From Nocardia cyriacigeorgica (GTDB taxonomy: Bacteria; Actinomycetota; Actinomycetes; Mycobacteriales; Mycobacteriaceae), in NCBI RefSeq assembly GCF_010858045.1, contig NZ_JAAGVC010000009.1:62001-126000 (forward strand): a stretch of DNA of 64,000 bases, given 5' to 3'. A program made the position numbers and the translations under genes. Under the pieces are notes generated by a model. It searched no databases and was not told the origin of the DNA. It saw only the letters and a program-made list of their open reading frames with translations. Below, piece by piece: positions 44,869 through 53,150 of the stretch. Position 1 is the stretch's first letter; each line of letters starts with the position of its first letter.

Positions 44869-45893
44869 GCATCCGCAAACCGCTGATCGGCTTCAGCCTC
44901 TTCGCAGTCGTATCGATCCTGGTCACCGTGGTCATCTGGAACACGCTGGCCCGCACCGTCGACGGCGACACCAAGACCTACTCGGCCACCTTCACCGACG
45001 TGCTGGGTCTGCGCGAAGGTGACGATGTCCGCATGGCGGGCGTGCGCGTCGGCAAGGTCGAGAAGATCGAACTCGACGACAACAACGACGCCCACGTGTC
45101 GTTCATCGTCCAGGACGAGCAGACCCTCTACGGCAACACCAAGGCGCTGGTGCGCTATCAGAACCTGATCGGCCAGCGCTATATCGCGCTGGCGCCGGGC
45201 ACCGGCGGGGATGCCACCCCGCTGGAGAACAACGCGACCATCCCGCTCGAGCGCACCGAGCCGTCGTTCGACATCTCGGCGCTGCTCAACGGTTTCCAGC
45301 CGCTGTTCCAGGCGCTCGAGCCCGAGCAGGTCAATCGCCTGTCGGAGACGTTCGTGCTGGCATTGCAGGGCGACCGGATCTCGCTGAGCTCGTTCATCAC
45401 CCAGGCCGCCACGCTGGCCACCGATTTCGAGCGCAGGGACGCGATTCTCAGCGATGTGATCACCAACCTCAGCGGCATCATGTCGGGGTTGGCAAAACGA
45501 GGGGACGAATTGGAGACGCTGGTAACCCAGACCAGGGCGCTGATCGGCGGGCTCTATGAACAGGGCCAGTCCTTGCAGCAGTCCACCGTGCAGATCGCCG
45601 ACGCCACCACCGCACTGGTCGACATGGTCGGCAATATCCAGCCCAAGCTGGACGCAGCGCAGAACTCGACCCGCGATGCGCTGACGCTGCTGCTGGCCAA
45701 CGGCGCCAAGCTCGACCAGGCCGCGATCGACCTGCCGTCGGTGCTCGCCGACGTGGGCCGGTTCACCTCCGAGGGCACCTACGCCAACGCCTACATCTGC
45801 CGCCTCGACGTCTCGCTCTACGGGATCCTGTTCCCGCGCGGGATCTTCTCGCAGATCGGTGGCAACGGACAGTCGGCGGTGTGCCGCCCATGA
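44865..45893 (+). CDS. MceB-type protein
   Basis: 342 aa. Membrane anchor (about 8-28), MCE domain (about 38-120; LREGDDVRMAGVRVGKVEKIEL), then a helical domain ending in a cysteine-containing tail (YICRLDVSL, SAVCRP). It shares a 4-bp ATGA overlap with both neighbours. It is part of the heterohexameric Mce tunnel. Confidence 0.93.
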   Translation: MSIRKPLIGFSLFAVVSILVTVVIWNTLARTVDGDTKTYSATFTDVLGLREGDDVRMAGVRVGKVEKIELDDNNDAHVSFIVQDEQTLYGNTKALVRYQNLIGQRYIALAPGTGGDATPLENNATIPLERTEPSFDISALLNGFQPLFQALEPEQVNRLSETFVLALQGDRISLSSFITQAATLATDFERRDAILSDVITNLSGIMSGLAKRGDELETLVTQTRALIGGLYEQGQSLQQSTVQIADATTALVDMVGNIQPKLDAAQNSTRDALTLLLANGAKLDQAAIDLPSVLADVGRFTSEGTYANAYICRLDVSLYGILFPRGIFSQIGGNGQSAVCRP

Positions 45894-46882
45894 CCAAGAT
45901 CAAAACCTGGTTCAACGCCAACCGCTACTTCGGTCTCGGCATCATCGGCGCCGCGCTGGTGGCGCTGCTGGTGATCGCCTCCTCCGGCTTCCAGAGCCTC
46001 GGCATCGGCGAGCAGTCGATCGAGGCCGAGTTCGTTCAGGCCGCGGGCATCAAGGTCGGCGACAAGGTCGACGTCGCCGGCGTCCCGGTCGGCCGGGTCT
46101 CCAGCGCCGAACTCGAGGGCGATCACGTGGTGATCACCCTGCAGGTCAACGACGATGTGAAGCTCGGCCCCGACGCGCACGCCTCGATCAAGATGGCGAC
46201 GCTGCTGGGCGCCCGCTACATCGACCTCGAGCCCGGTGACGGCTCGGGCCTGCCGGACAAGCGGATCCCCAAGTCCAACACCACGGTTCCCTACAACCTG
46301 GCCGATGTCGTGCAGCGCGGTACCCCGAAGTTCGAGGAACTCGACACCGCCAAGCTGGCCGAATCGCTGAACCTGTTCAATCAGCAGCTCGGTGGTTCGC
46401 CGGAGCTGATCGCGCAGGCGCTCGACAGCGTCGGTGCGCTGGCCAAGACCATCGACTCGCGCAAGACCCAGGTCGACACCCTGCTCAAGGATCTGGACCG
46501 GGTCACGACCATCCTGGCCGACAACCGCAACAGCGTGCTGCTGGTGGTGACCCAGGGTGAGGCGATCGCCAGCCGGGTGATGGAACGGCAGAACCTGCTG
46601 CGTCAGCTGCTCGACAATGTCGCCACCCTGACCGCGCAGTTGCAGCAGATCGGCGCGCAGAACGACAACCAGTTCTCCGGCACCCTCGACCAGCTCAACA
46701 TCATGGCCTCGGGCCTGCAGAAGAACAAGGACAACCTGGACCGGCTGCTGTCGATCATGCCGCCCGCGGTGCGTTACCTGGCCAATGCCTGGGGTAACGG
46801 CAACTACGCCGAGGTCGGCATCCCGTGGCTGTTCCCCGACAACTGGTTGTGCTTCGCCCAAGTCGCCGAGGGGTGCGCGTGA
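45890..46882 (+). CDS. MceC-type protein
   Basis: 330 aa. Membrane anchor (about 14-34), MCE domain (about 45-125; GIKVGDKVDVAGVPVGRV), helical tunnel region (about 140-290). It is shorter than many mycobacterial MceC proteins because the Pro-rich tail is absent. ATG 45890 overlaps the mceB stop; a GTG at 45881 is less likely. It ends WLCFAQVAEGCA. Confidence 0.92.
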   Translation: MTKIKTWFNANRYFGLGIIGAALVALLVIASSGFQSLGIGEQSIEAEFVQAAGIKVGDKVDVAGVPVGRVSSAELEGDHVVITLQVNDDVKLGPDAHASIKMATLLGARYIDLEPGDGSGLPDKRIPKSNTTVPYNLADVVQRGTPKFEELDTAKLAESLNLFNQQLGGSPELIAQALDSVGALAKTIDSRKTQVDTLLKDLDRVTTILADNRNSVLLVVTQGEAIASRVMERQNLLRQLLDNVATLTAQLQQIGAQNDNQFSGTLDQLNIMASGLQKNKDNLDRLLSIMPPAVRYLANAWGNGNYAEVGIPWLFPDNWLCFAQVAEGCA

Positions 46883-47961
46883 TGAGACTCAAAACGATCG
46901 CCCAATCGCTGTTCGTCGGAGCCACCGCGCTGCTGGTCGGTAGCTGCTCGCTGCTGCCCGGCCCGTTGAACAACGACATCAAGATCACCGCGGACTTCGA
47001 GAACATCGCGGGTATGTACGAGGGCAACAGCATCCAGGTGCTCGGCATCGACGTCGGCAAGGTCGACAAGATCGTGCCGCGCGGCACCTTCGTCGAGGTG
47101 CACATGACCCTCGACGGCGATGTGAAGTTCCCCAAGGACGCCATGGCCGTGGTGATCTCGCCGTCGATCGTCACCGACCGGCACATCGAGATCACTCCGC
47201 CGTTCACCGAAGGCGAGACGCTGTCCGACGGCGATCATCTGCCGTTGGAACGCACCGATGTCCCGGTCGAACTCGACACCATGATCAAGACCATCGATCA
47301 GTTCGCCGCGGCGCTCAAGCCGGAAGAGGGTCAGGAAGGGCTCGGCCCGCTGTCGGGCCGGGTGCTCTACCCGATGCTCGACGGCAACGGTGAGAAGATC
47401 CGCGACACCCTCAACGCGCTGTCGAGCGCGCTCAAGGTGGGCCTGGACAACAAGGACGCGATCTCGACCATCATCATCAAGCTCAACGAGCTCACCACGA
47501 TGCTGGCCGAAAACGACCAGTCGGTGCGCGATTTCAGCAACCAGGCCACCCAGATGACCACGCTGCTCGCCGAGCAGGCGCCCGGTCTGCAGGCCACGCT
47601 GGATCAGCTCAACAGCTTCCTCACCAACACCAGCTCGATCTTCGCCGATCACCAGGCGCAGATCAGCGACACCCTGACCAGGATGACGGCGGTCACCGAT
47701 CAGCTGCGCCAGAACGCGCGCGGGCTCACCGAGGTCATCGACGTCGCGCCGATGCTGCTGGAGAGCATCGACAAGTCGATGAACAAGGAACTCGGCTACA
47801 TCCGGCTGCACGGCATCGTCGGCACCACCCTCGCCGGTGAGCAGATCAGCCTGTTCTGCGAACGGATCCAGATGCGCGCCGACGGTTGCCGCACCGGTCG
47901 CATGGAGGACTTCGGTCCCGACTTCGGACTCACCGCCGCACTGCTTGGACTGACGAAATGA
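46882..47961 (+). CDS. MceD-type protein with lipobox-like signal
   Basis: 359 aa. The N-terminus is a short signal (MRLKTIAQSLFVGATALLVG) ending in S-Cys, resembling a lipobox, whereas mycobacterial MceD usually has a plain anchor. MCE domain at about 35-115 (YEGNSIQVLGIDVGKVDKIV), then the helical region. The start codon shares one base with the mceC stop (TGATG). It is part of the same tunnel complex. Confidence 0.9.
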   Translation: MRLKTIAQSLFVGATALLVGSCSLLPGPLNNDIKITADFENIAGMYEGNSIQVLGIDVGKVDKIVPRGTFVEVHMTLDGDVKFPKDAMAVVISPSIVTDRHIEITPPFTEGETLSDGDHLPLERTDVPVELDTMIKTIDQFAAALKPEEGQEGLGPLSGRVLYPMLDGNGEKIRDTLNALSSALKVGLDNKDAISTIIIKLNELTTMLAENDQSVRDFSNQATQMTTLLAEQAPGLQATLDQLNSFLTNTSSIFADHQAQISDTLTRMTAVTDQLRQNARGLTEVIDVAPMLLESIDKSMNKELGYIRLHGIVGTTLAGEQISLFCERIQMRADGCRTGRMEDFGPDFGLTAALLGLTK

Positions 47962-49061
47962 TGAATCGAATCAGCAGACGAGCCCGCCGCAGCATGGTCG
48001 CGGTCGCGGCCGTCGGGGCGATGTCGGTGACCTCCGGCTGCGGTCTGACCGTGGAGAAGCTGCCGCTGCCCAAGCCGGGCGCCACCGGCGACACCTATTC
48101 GCTGAAGGCGGTGTTCGACAATGCGCTCAACCTGCCCGATCAGGCGAAGGTGAAGGTCGGCGGCTCCGACGTCGGGGTGGTCACCGATATCACCACCTCG
48201 AACTTCCAGGCCATCGTCGACATGGATATCAGTACCGATATCCAGCTGCCGGTCGGCAGCACCGCCGAACTGCGCCAGGCCACCCCGCTGGGCGATGTGT
48301 TCGTCGCGCTGTCCATGCCGCCGGCCGAACCCGGCACCCAGATGATGGAGGACGGCGACACCCTGCCGCTCGAGCAGACCTCGGCGGGCGCCACCGTCGA
48401 GGAACTGTTGCTGTCGGTTTCGATGATGTTCAACGGCGGCGGCATCGCCCATCTGGCCAGGCTCGGCGCCGAACTCGACTCCATCGTCGGCGGTCGCAGC
48501 GATCAGGTGGTGCATCTGGTCAACGAGATGACCGGCGTCGTCACCAGCATGAACGACAATTCCGCCCGGATCGACAGCGTGCTCGCCGAATTCGGCGCGC
48601 TGGCCACCACGCTGGAGGCCAGGCGCTCCGATCTGGGCCAGGTCGCCGACACCCTGCCGAACATGATCGGCGCGGTCGCGGAGAACAACAAGGCCATCGG
48701 TGATCTGCTCGCCAAGATCGGCACCGCCAGCGTCGCGCTCGGCGATTACGCCAACACCTCCGGCGGTGAACTGGCCGGGCTGCTCGACAGCCTCGATCAG
48801 CTGATGGGCGCCCTGGCCGCCACCGGCGACAACTTCGGTGCGGTGCTCGACGCGCTCCGCGAGATCCGCCCTGGCGTCAACGCGACCTTCCGCGGTAACA
48901 GCCTCGCCGCGCAGGTCAACGTCACCAACCTCGATATCGCCCTGCTCACCGCCCCCGGGACCAGCAAGTTCTTCGATGTCAACGACCTGAACGACTTCGC
49001 GGGAAGCTTGATCCAGGTGCTCCAGGTCGTCTACGGCCGGGTGACGGGAGGCCACCGGTGA
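47958..49061 (+). CDS. MceE-type lipoprotein
   Basis: 367 aa. Basic N-terminus, hydrophobic stretch and a lipobox VTSGC at about residues 25-29, as expected for MceE (LprK-type) lipoproteins. MCE domain at about 45-125 (PDQAKVKVGGSDVGVVTDI), followed by the helical tunnel region and a LDIALLTAPGTSKFFDVNDL end. Starts within ATGATGA at the mceD stop. Confidence 0.92.
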   Translation: MMNRISRRARRSMVAVAAVGAMSVTSGCGLTVEKLPLPKPGATGDTYSLKAVFDNALNLPDQAKVKVGGSDVGVVTDITTSNFQAIVDMDISTDIQLPVGSTAELRQATPLGDVFVALSMPPAEPGTQMMEDGDTLPLEQTSAGATVEELLLSVSMMFNGGGIAHLARLGAELDSIVGGRSDQVVHLVNEMTGVVTSMNDNSARIDSVLAEFGALATTLEARRSDLGQVADTLPNMIGAVAENNKAIGDLLAKIGTASVALGDYANTSGGELAGLLDSLDQLMGALAATGDNFGAVLDALREIRPGVNATFRGNSLAAQVNVTNLDIALLTAPGTSKFFDVNDLNDFAGSLIQVLQVVYGRVTGGHR

Positions 49062-50218
49062 AAAGCCACAAGATCCTCTACTCCACCATCGGCCTGGTGC
49101 TGGTGCTGATCATCGGTGCGGCATATCTGCTGGTGAACGTCATGCGGATCAATCCGCTGCGCGGTACCTACACCGTCACAGTGACGCTGGACCGCTCCGG
49201 CGGTCTGCAACCGGGCAACGACGTCACGCTGCGTGGTTTCCGCGTCGGCAAGGTGGATTCGATCGAGCTCATCAACGGCGGCGCCGCCATCGCGGCCAAG
49301 GCCTCGATCGATGACGACTACGACATCTCGGTGGACACCGTGGTCGCGGTGCAGGCCCTGTCGGCCGCGGGTGAGCAGTACATCGACTTCCGGCCCGATA
49401 CCGATCAGGGCCCGTTCCTGACCGATGGCTCGGTAATCGAATACAACCCGGAGACCGTGCGCACGCCCACCCCGGTGTGGGCGGTGCTCGACGACACCAG
49501 CGCGTTGATCGCCCAGATCGATCCGAAGCATTTCGATGTCATCCTCAACGAGCTCGATATCGCGCTCAGCGGTGGCCCGGATCAGCTGCGTTCGCTCATC
49601 GACGGCGTCAGCCTGGTGGCCGCCGGCCTGGATTCGCTGCTGCCGCAGACCGCGAATCTGATCACCAACCTGCGCACCATCGCGTCGACGACGTCCATGG
49701 CCCAGCCCGACCTCGGGACGCTGACCCGCAACTCGGGCGTGCTGTTCGAGCAGTTCAACAACGCCAACGCCGAATTGCAGTCGGTGCTGTCGCAGGCCCC
49801 GGGCCAGTTCGCCAGCCTCGGCGCGGTGCTCGACACCACCACCGATCCGATCACCGGCCTGGTCAACAACTTCGTCGCCATCACCAAGGCGGCGCAGCTG
49901 CGCACCCCGGCCATGCGGGCGCTGTTCCCCGCGCTCGAACTCGGTGGTGCGGCGCTGGGCGTACCCGCCCACGACAACGAATTCCACACCATCCTCGACA
50001 TCTGGTTGCGGCCTTTCTGTCAGTACCAGTCCACCCCGGCCAGCCCGCAGGTCGTCTCCGACGGGACCATGCCGAAGTGGAACTACTGCGAGAATCCGCC
50101 GCCGGGACAGCAGATTCGAGGTGCGGTGAACGCGCCGCGGCCGAACATCCCGAACAACGGCTCGCACATGCCGCCGGGTGTGGATCCGAACGAACGGACC
50201 ATGCCGCCGGTGCGGTAA
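49058..50218 (+). CDS. MceF-type protein
   Basis: 386 aa. Membrane anchor (about 6-27), MCE domain (about 35-115; LQPGNDVTLRGFRVGKVDSIEL), helical region, and a C-terminal stretch with two cysteines (RPFCQYQS, WNYCENPP) and proline-rich end. Start GTG 49058 overlaps the mceE stop as GTGA. It is the last of the six Mce subunits. Confidence 0.93.
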   Translation: MKSHKILYSTIGLVLVLIIGAAYLLVNVMRINPLRGTYTVTVTLDRSGGLQPGNDVTLRGFRVGKVDSIELINGGAAIAAKASIDDDYDISVDTVVAVQALSAAGEQYIDFRPDTDQGPFLTDGSVIEYNPETVRTPTPVWAVLDDTSALIAQIDPKHFDVILNELDIALSGGPDQLRSLIDGVSLVAAGLDSLLPQTANLITNLRTIASTTSMAQPDLGTLTRNSGVLFEQFNNANAELQSVLSQAPGQFASLGAVLDTTTDPITGLVNNFVAITKAAQLRTPAMRALFPALELGGAALGVPAHDNEFHTILDIWLRPFCQYQSTPASPQVVSDGTMPKWNYCENPPPGQQIRGAVNAPRPNIPNNGSHMPPGVDPNERTMPPVR

Positions 50219-50351
50219 CCCCGACCGGCTGAACGCGTCGCGCGTGCGCCGGGGCATACTCGCAGATGAATGCCTGCGGCCCGGCGCGCGCGTGGCCGGA
50301 CGAAATACACGGCACACCCCGATGTGTGCCGGGAAGGTGTGAACAGTACTC

Positions 50352-51269
50352 ATGTCCACAGATGACGCCGCTTCCGACGCCGAGGCGACCACACCGGCCC
50401 CGGACGGCGACGCCGAGTCCACGGACGCTGCCGACCGCGACACCGGTAAGGTCGGCGCCGGTGCGGCCGAGCCGGACGAGGCCGCTGCCGGCAAGGCGAG
50501 CACGGCGGACGCGGACAAGACCGTGAAGGCCGAGAGCGCGGCCGCCGGATCGACCGACGCCGCCGAGGTGGACAAGGCCGGTTCCGATGCGGCCGATGCC
50601 GCCGCGGATCCCGACGAGACCGTCAAGGCCACGGCCGCCGCTGACGCGGACAAGACCGTCAAGGTCGACAAGGCCGTTGAAGCCGGCAGGCCCGGTAAGG
50701 CCACCAAGTCCGACGACGACAAGACCGTCAAGGTGCGCACACCGGCCGCCGCCGAAGCCGCGCGGGCCGAGCGCCGCAATCCCTTGTTCATCGCAGCCGC
50801 CGCAGCCGTGGTCCTCGCGATCGCCGCCGCGATCGCGGGCGTGGTGTTCTTCCTCCAGTCCGGCAACCGCCAGGACGAGCTGGACACCCGCGCCGCCGCC
50901 ACCAAGGCGGCCTGCGATTTCGGCAACCAGTTCGCCACCTACAGCGGCGACAAGGTCGACGATTACCTGGGCCGGCTCGAGGACACCGCGACCGGTGAGT
51001 GGAAGAAGATGGTCGCCCAGCTCGGCCCCGACCTGAAGGCGCGGTTCGAGGGCAGGCAGGTCGACTCCCGGGCCGACGAGGTCATGTGCGGTTATGCCTC
51101 CGGCGACGCGGAGAGCGCCACCCTTGTCCTGGTCATCGACCAGACCTTCTCCACCGCGGATGTCCCGAACTCCACCCCTGGCAAGGTCCGGGTCGCGGCG
51201 AATGTGGAGATGAAGAAGGAGAACGGGCGCTGGCTCGTGGCTCAGTTCGACTTCCCGGCAATGCAGTAG
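50352..51269 (+). CDS. Mce-associated membrane protein with acidic DKTVK repeats
   Basis: 305 aa. The first 140 residues are an Ala/Asp/Glu-rich disordered region containing four repeats of the form DxDKTVK (about 53-60, 86-93, 98-105, 121-128). One membrane helix (about 144-167) is followed by a VirB8/Mas-like periplasmic domain (about 170-305) with the Mce-associated pattern KAACDFGNQFATY and GKVRVAANVEMKKENGRWLVAQFD. Such proteins stabilise Mce complexes in mycobacteria. It lies 133 bp after mceF, probably in the same transcript. Confidence 0.87.
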   Translation: MSTDDAASDAEATTPAPDGDAESTDAADRDTGKVGAGAAEPDEAAAGKASTADADKTVKAESAAAGSTDAAEVDKAGSDAADAAADPDETVKATAAADADKTVKVDKAVEAGRPGKATKSDDDKTVKVRTPAAAEAARAERRNPLFIAAAAAVVLAIAAAIAGVVFFLQSGNRQDELDTRAAATKAACDFGNQFATYSGDKVDDYLGRLEDTATGEWKKMVAQLGPDLKARFEGRQVDSRADEVMCGYASGDAESATLVLVIDQTFSTADVPNSTPGKVRVAANVEMKKENGRWLVAQFDFPAMQ

Positions 51270-51278
51270 GGCAGCGGC

Positions 51279-51905
51279 GTGACGAAAGAGAGTGGGACCG
51301 GATCTATGGTCGAAAACGCCGACAACAGCGGCGATGAGCGCGGTGTGCTGCCCGTCGTCCTCGCCTTCGTGGCGGGGGTGGTGCTGGTGGCGCTGGTCGT
51401 CACCGCCGTCGTGTTCTTCCGGCAGGCGCAGCAGCGTAGCGACGAACTCGCCGCGCAGGACGAATCCAGCCAGGCCGCCTGCGATTTCGCCCGCGCGACC
51501 AACACCTACGACTACGCGGGCAATCTCGACAACTTCATCGCCGAGCTGAAGGGCCGGGCGACCGACAATGTGGTCTCGGATCTGGAGCAGAACTGGGAGG
51601 TGCTGCGCCAGCTTCTGGTCGAGTCCAAGGTCAAGGCCTGGGTCGACAAGGCGACCTGCGGGTTCCGTTCCGGCGACACCGAGAACACCCAGGTGCTGGT
51701 GAACATCAGCCTGATGAAGACCAACTCGGCCACCCCCGAGCCCAAGCGCCAGGACATCGCCGTGGTCGCGGGCATGGAGAAGTCCGGTGACAAGTGGCTG
51801 GTCAACAAGTGGGAGCTGGCCATGCTGCCCGGCATCGACCCGAACGCCGCCCAGCAGCCCCCGGCCCCGCCCGCGGATCAGCCCGCTCCCGAGCCGGGCA
51901 ACTGA
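51279..51905 (+). CDS. second Mce-associated membrane protein
   Basis: 208 aa. A short acidic N-terminus, one membrane helix (about 23-47) and a Mas-like periplasmic domain (QAACDFARATNTYDY, then SGDKWLVNKWELA) are followed by a proline-rich tail. Same architecture as the previous gene without the repeats. GTG 51279 lies 9 bp after its neighbour; ATG 51306 is an alternative start. It is the last gene of the mce operon and is followed by a hairpin. Confidence 0.86.
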   Translation: MTKESGTGSMVENADNSGDERGVLPVVLAFVAGVVLVALVVTAVVFFRQAQQRSDELAAQDESSQAACDFARATNTYDYAGNLDNFIAELKGRATDNVVSDLEQNWEVLRQLLVESKVKAWVDKATCGFRSGDTENTQVLVNISLMKTNSATPEPKRQDIAVVAGMEKSGDKWLVNKWELAMLPGIDPNAAQQPPAPPADQPAPEPGN

Positions 51906-51922
51906 GCCACCGATAGCGACCC

Positions 51923-51951
51923 CCGGCGGTGGGTCGAGCCACCACCGCCGG
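51923..51951. terminator. terminator hairpin after the mce operon
   Basis: A perfect 10-bp stem CCGGCGGTGG/CCACCGCCGG with a 9-nt loop, 18 bp after the last mce-operon stop and before the convergent rnhA. Confidence 0.7.
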
Positions 51952-51982
51952 AGGTCTATTCAGGTGGTCGGTGCGGCGCCGA

Positions 51983-52576
51983 TCAGAACAGCGTCAGCGC
52001 TCCTGCGGCCGGCTGCTTCGCGACTTTGCGCGGGGCAGCCGGCTTTTCTTCTGGCACAGCCGGTTCCGCGCGGACGGCGGGGGCCGGGATGGTGGTGGCG
52101 AGTGCGGGGATCTCGACCGTCACCGGATCGGCGGCGGCGGTGGGATCGGCGGCGACCCGGCGGGCGGCTTGGCCGGCCAGTGTGTCGGCCTGCTCGTTGA
52201 AGTAGTTGCCGACATGTCCGCGCACCCAGCGGAAACGGACCGGCCCGGGGCGGGATGCGATGGCGCGATCGATCTGCTGGATGAGCTCGGCGTTCTTGAC
52301 CGCCGCGCCCGCGGAGGTGCGCCAGCCGTTGCGCCGCCAGCCCGCTATCCACTCCGAGGCGCATTTGATGGCGTAGAGCGAATCGCTTTCGATCAGCAGC
52401 GGTTCATCACCGGGGTGGGCGAGGATGGCCTCGAGCAACGCGCGTAGTTCCGCGATCTGATTCGTGCCCGACACGGCGCCCCCACTATCGGAGGGGCCCT
52501 GATGGTTGACCCATGCCCAGCCGATGGCGCCGCCGGGATTGCGCAGGCAGGATCCGTCGGTGCTCACGATGATCAT
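51983..52576 (-). CDS. rnhA: ribonuclease HI with C-terminal extension
   Basis: 197 aa. Cleaves RNA in RNA-DNA hybrids. The catalytic carboxylates are in place: Asp7 (STDGS), Glu43 (AELRA), Asp65 (ESDSLY) and Asp131 (NEQADTLA), with His121 in WVRGHVG. The last 55 residues form a Pro/Ala/Val-rich tail ending TLF, absent from the E. coli enzyme. ATG 52576 is chosen because TAGGGT lies 7 nt before it, giving a leaderless mRNA; it starts 10 bp after the SRPBCC gene ends. Confidence 0.93.
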   Translation of the reverse strand: MIIVSTDGSCLRNPGGAIGWAWVNHQGPSDSGGAVSGTNQIAELRALLEAILAHPGDEPLLIESDSLYAIKCASEWIAGWRRNGWRTSAGAAVKNAELIQQIDRAIASRPGPVRFRWVRGHVGNYFNEQADTLAGQAARRVAADPTAAADPVTVEIPALATTIPAPAVRAEPAVPEEKPAAPRKVAKQPAAGALTLF

Positions 52577-52583
52577 GCCTCGC

Positions 52584-52589
52584 ACCCTA
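52584..52589 (-). promoter_or_regulatory. -10 hexamer for leaderless rnhA transcript
   Basis: TAGGGT on the minus strand, 7 nt before ATG 52576. It overlaps the stop codon of the upstream SRPBCC gene. Confidence 0.45.
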
Positions 52590-53057
52590 CGCAATCCGGC
52601 CGACAAGATCGGTACCGTGGAATTGCTCTATCTCCCTTCGTAACCGGGACTCTGTGCGGCGCAGGGCCGAGCGGACACCCGATTCGATAGGACGAGCGAG
52701 CATGCGGCCTGCCAGGCCACGTGGCGGATCGTAGTCGACCTCGGAGGTGAGCACCGACCGCCCGTAGCCCAGCGGATCGAATCGCAGTGTCAGAGTGCCG
52801 GATAGGCGTCCACGCAGCGTATACCCGATCACGACGTTGCGCCGGTACTCGGTGATCTCGCAGGTGAGCGTGGTGCGGAGCAGGATCGGCCCGGCGTCGG
52901 TGCGGAAGCGCGCGCCGAGCCCGCGGTCGGTATCGCCGCTCGGTTCGAATCCGGCGACGCCGAACATCCAGTCCGGTACGAACAGATGGTTGTCCGTGTA
53001 GGCGAAAGCCACCTCGACCGGTGCGCCGACGTCGCTGGCATATCTGATGCGGCCCAT
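52587..53057 (-). CDS. SRPBCC (START-like) family protein
   Basis: 156 aa of the polyketide cyclase/SRPBCC superfamily: a starting strand RIRYASDVGAPVEVAFAY, then WMFGVAGFE, the central antiparallel strands (LRTTLTCEITEYRR, SGTLTLRFDPLG) and a long C-terminal helix. These proteins bind hydrophobic ligands in a cavity; the ligand is unknown here. ATG 53057 is preceded by GGAGGGAGGG. Confidence 0.82.
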   Translation of the reverse strand: MGRIRYASDVGAPVEVAFAYTDNHLFVPDWMFGVAGFEPSGDTDRGLGARFRTDAGPILLRTTLTCEITEYRRNVVIGYTLRGRLSGTLTLRFDPLGYGRSVLTSEVDYDPPRGLAGRMLARPIESGVRSALRRTESRLRREIEQFHGTDLVGRIA

Positions 53058-53150
53058 GGGCCCTCCCTCCACGGCTGCGACAAAAGTACTACAGCCTTCC
53101 TCTTTATTCGAGGGTTGCGCCGAGATTTGGGGAGGTGGATTTCCAGATGG

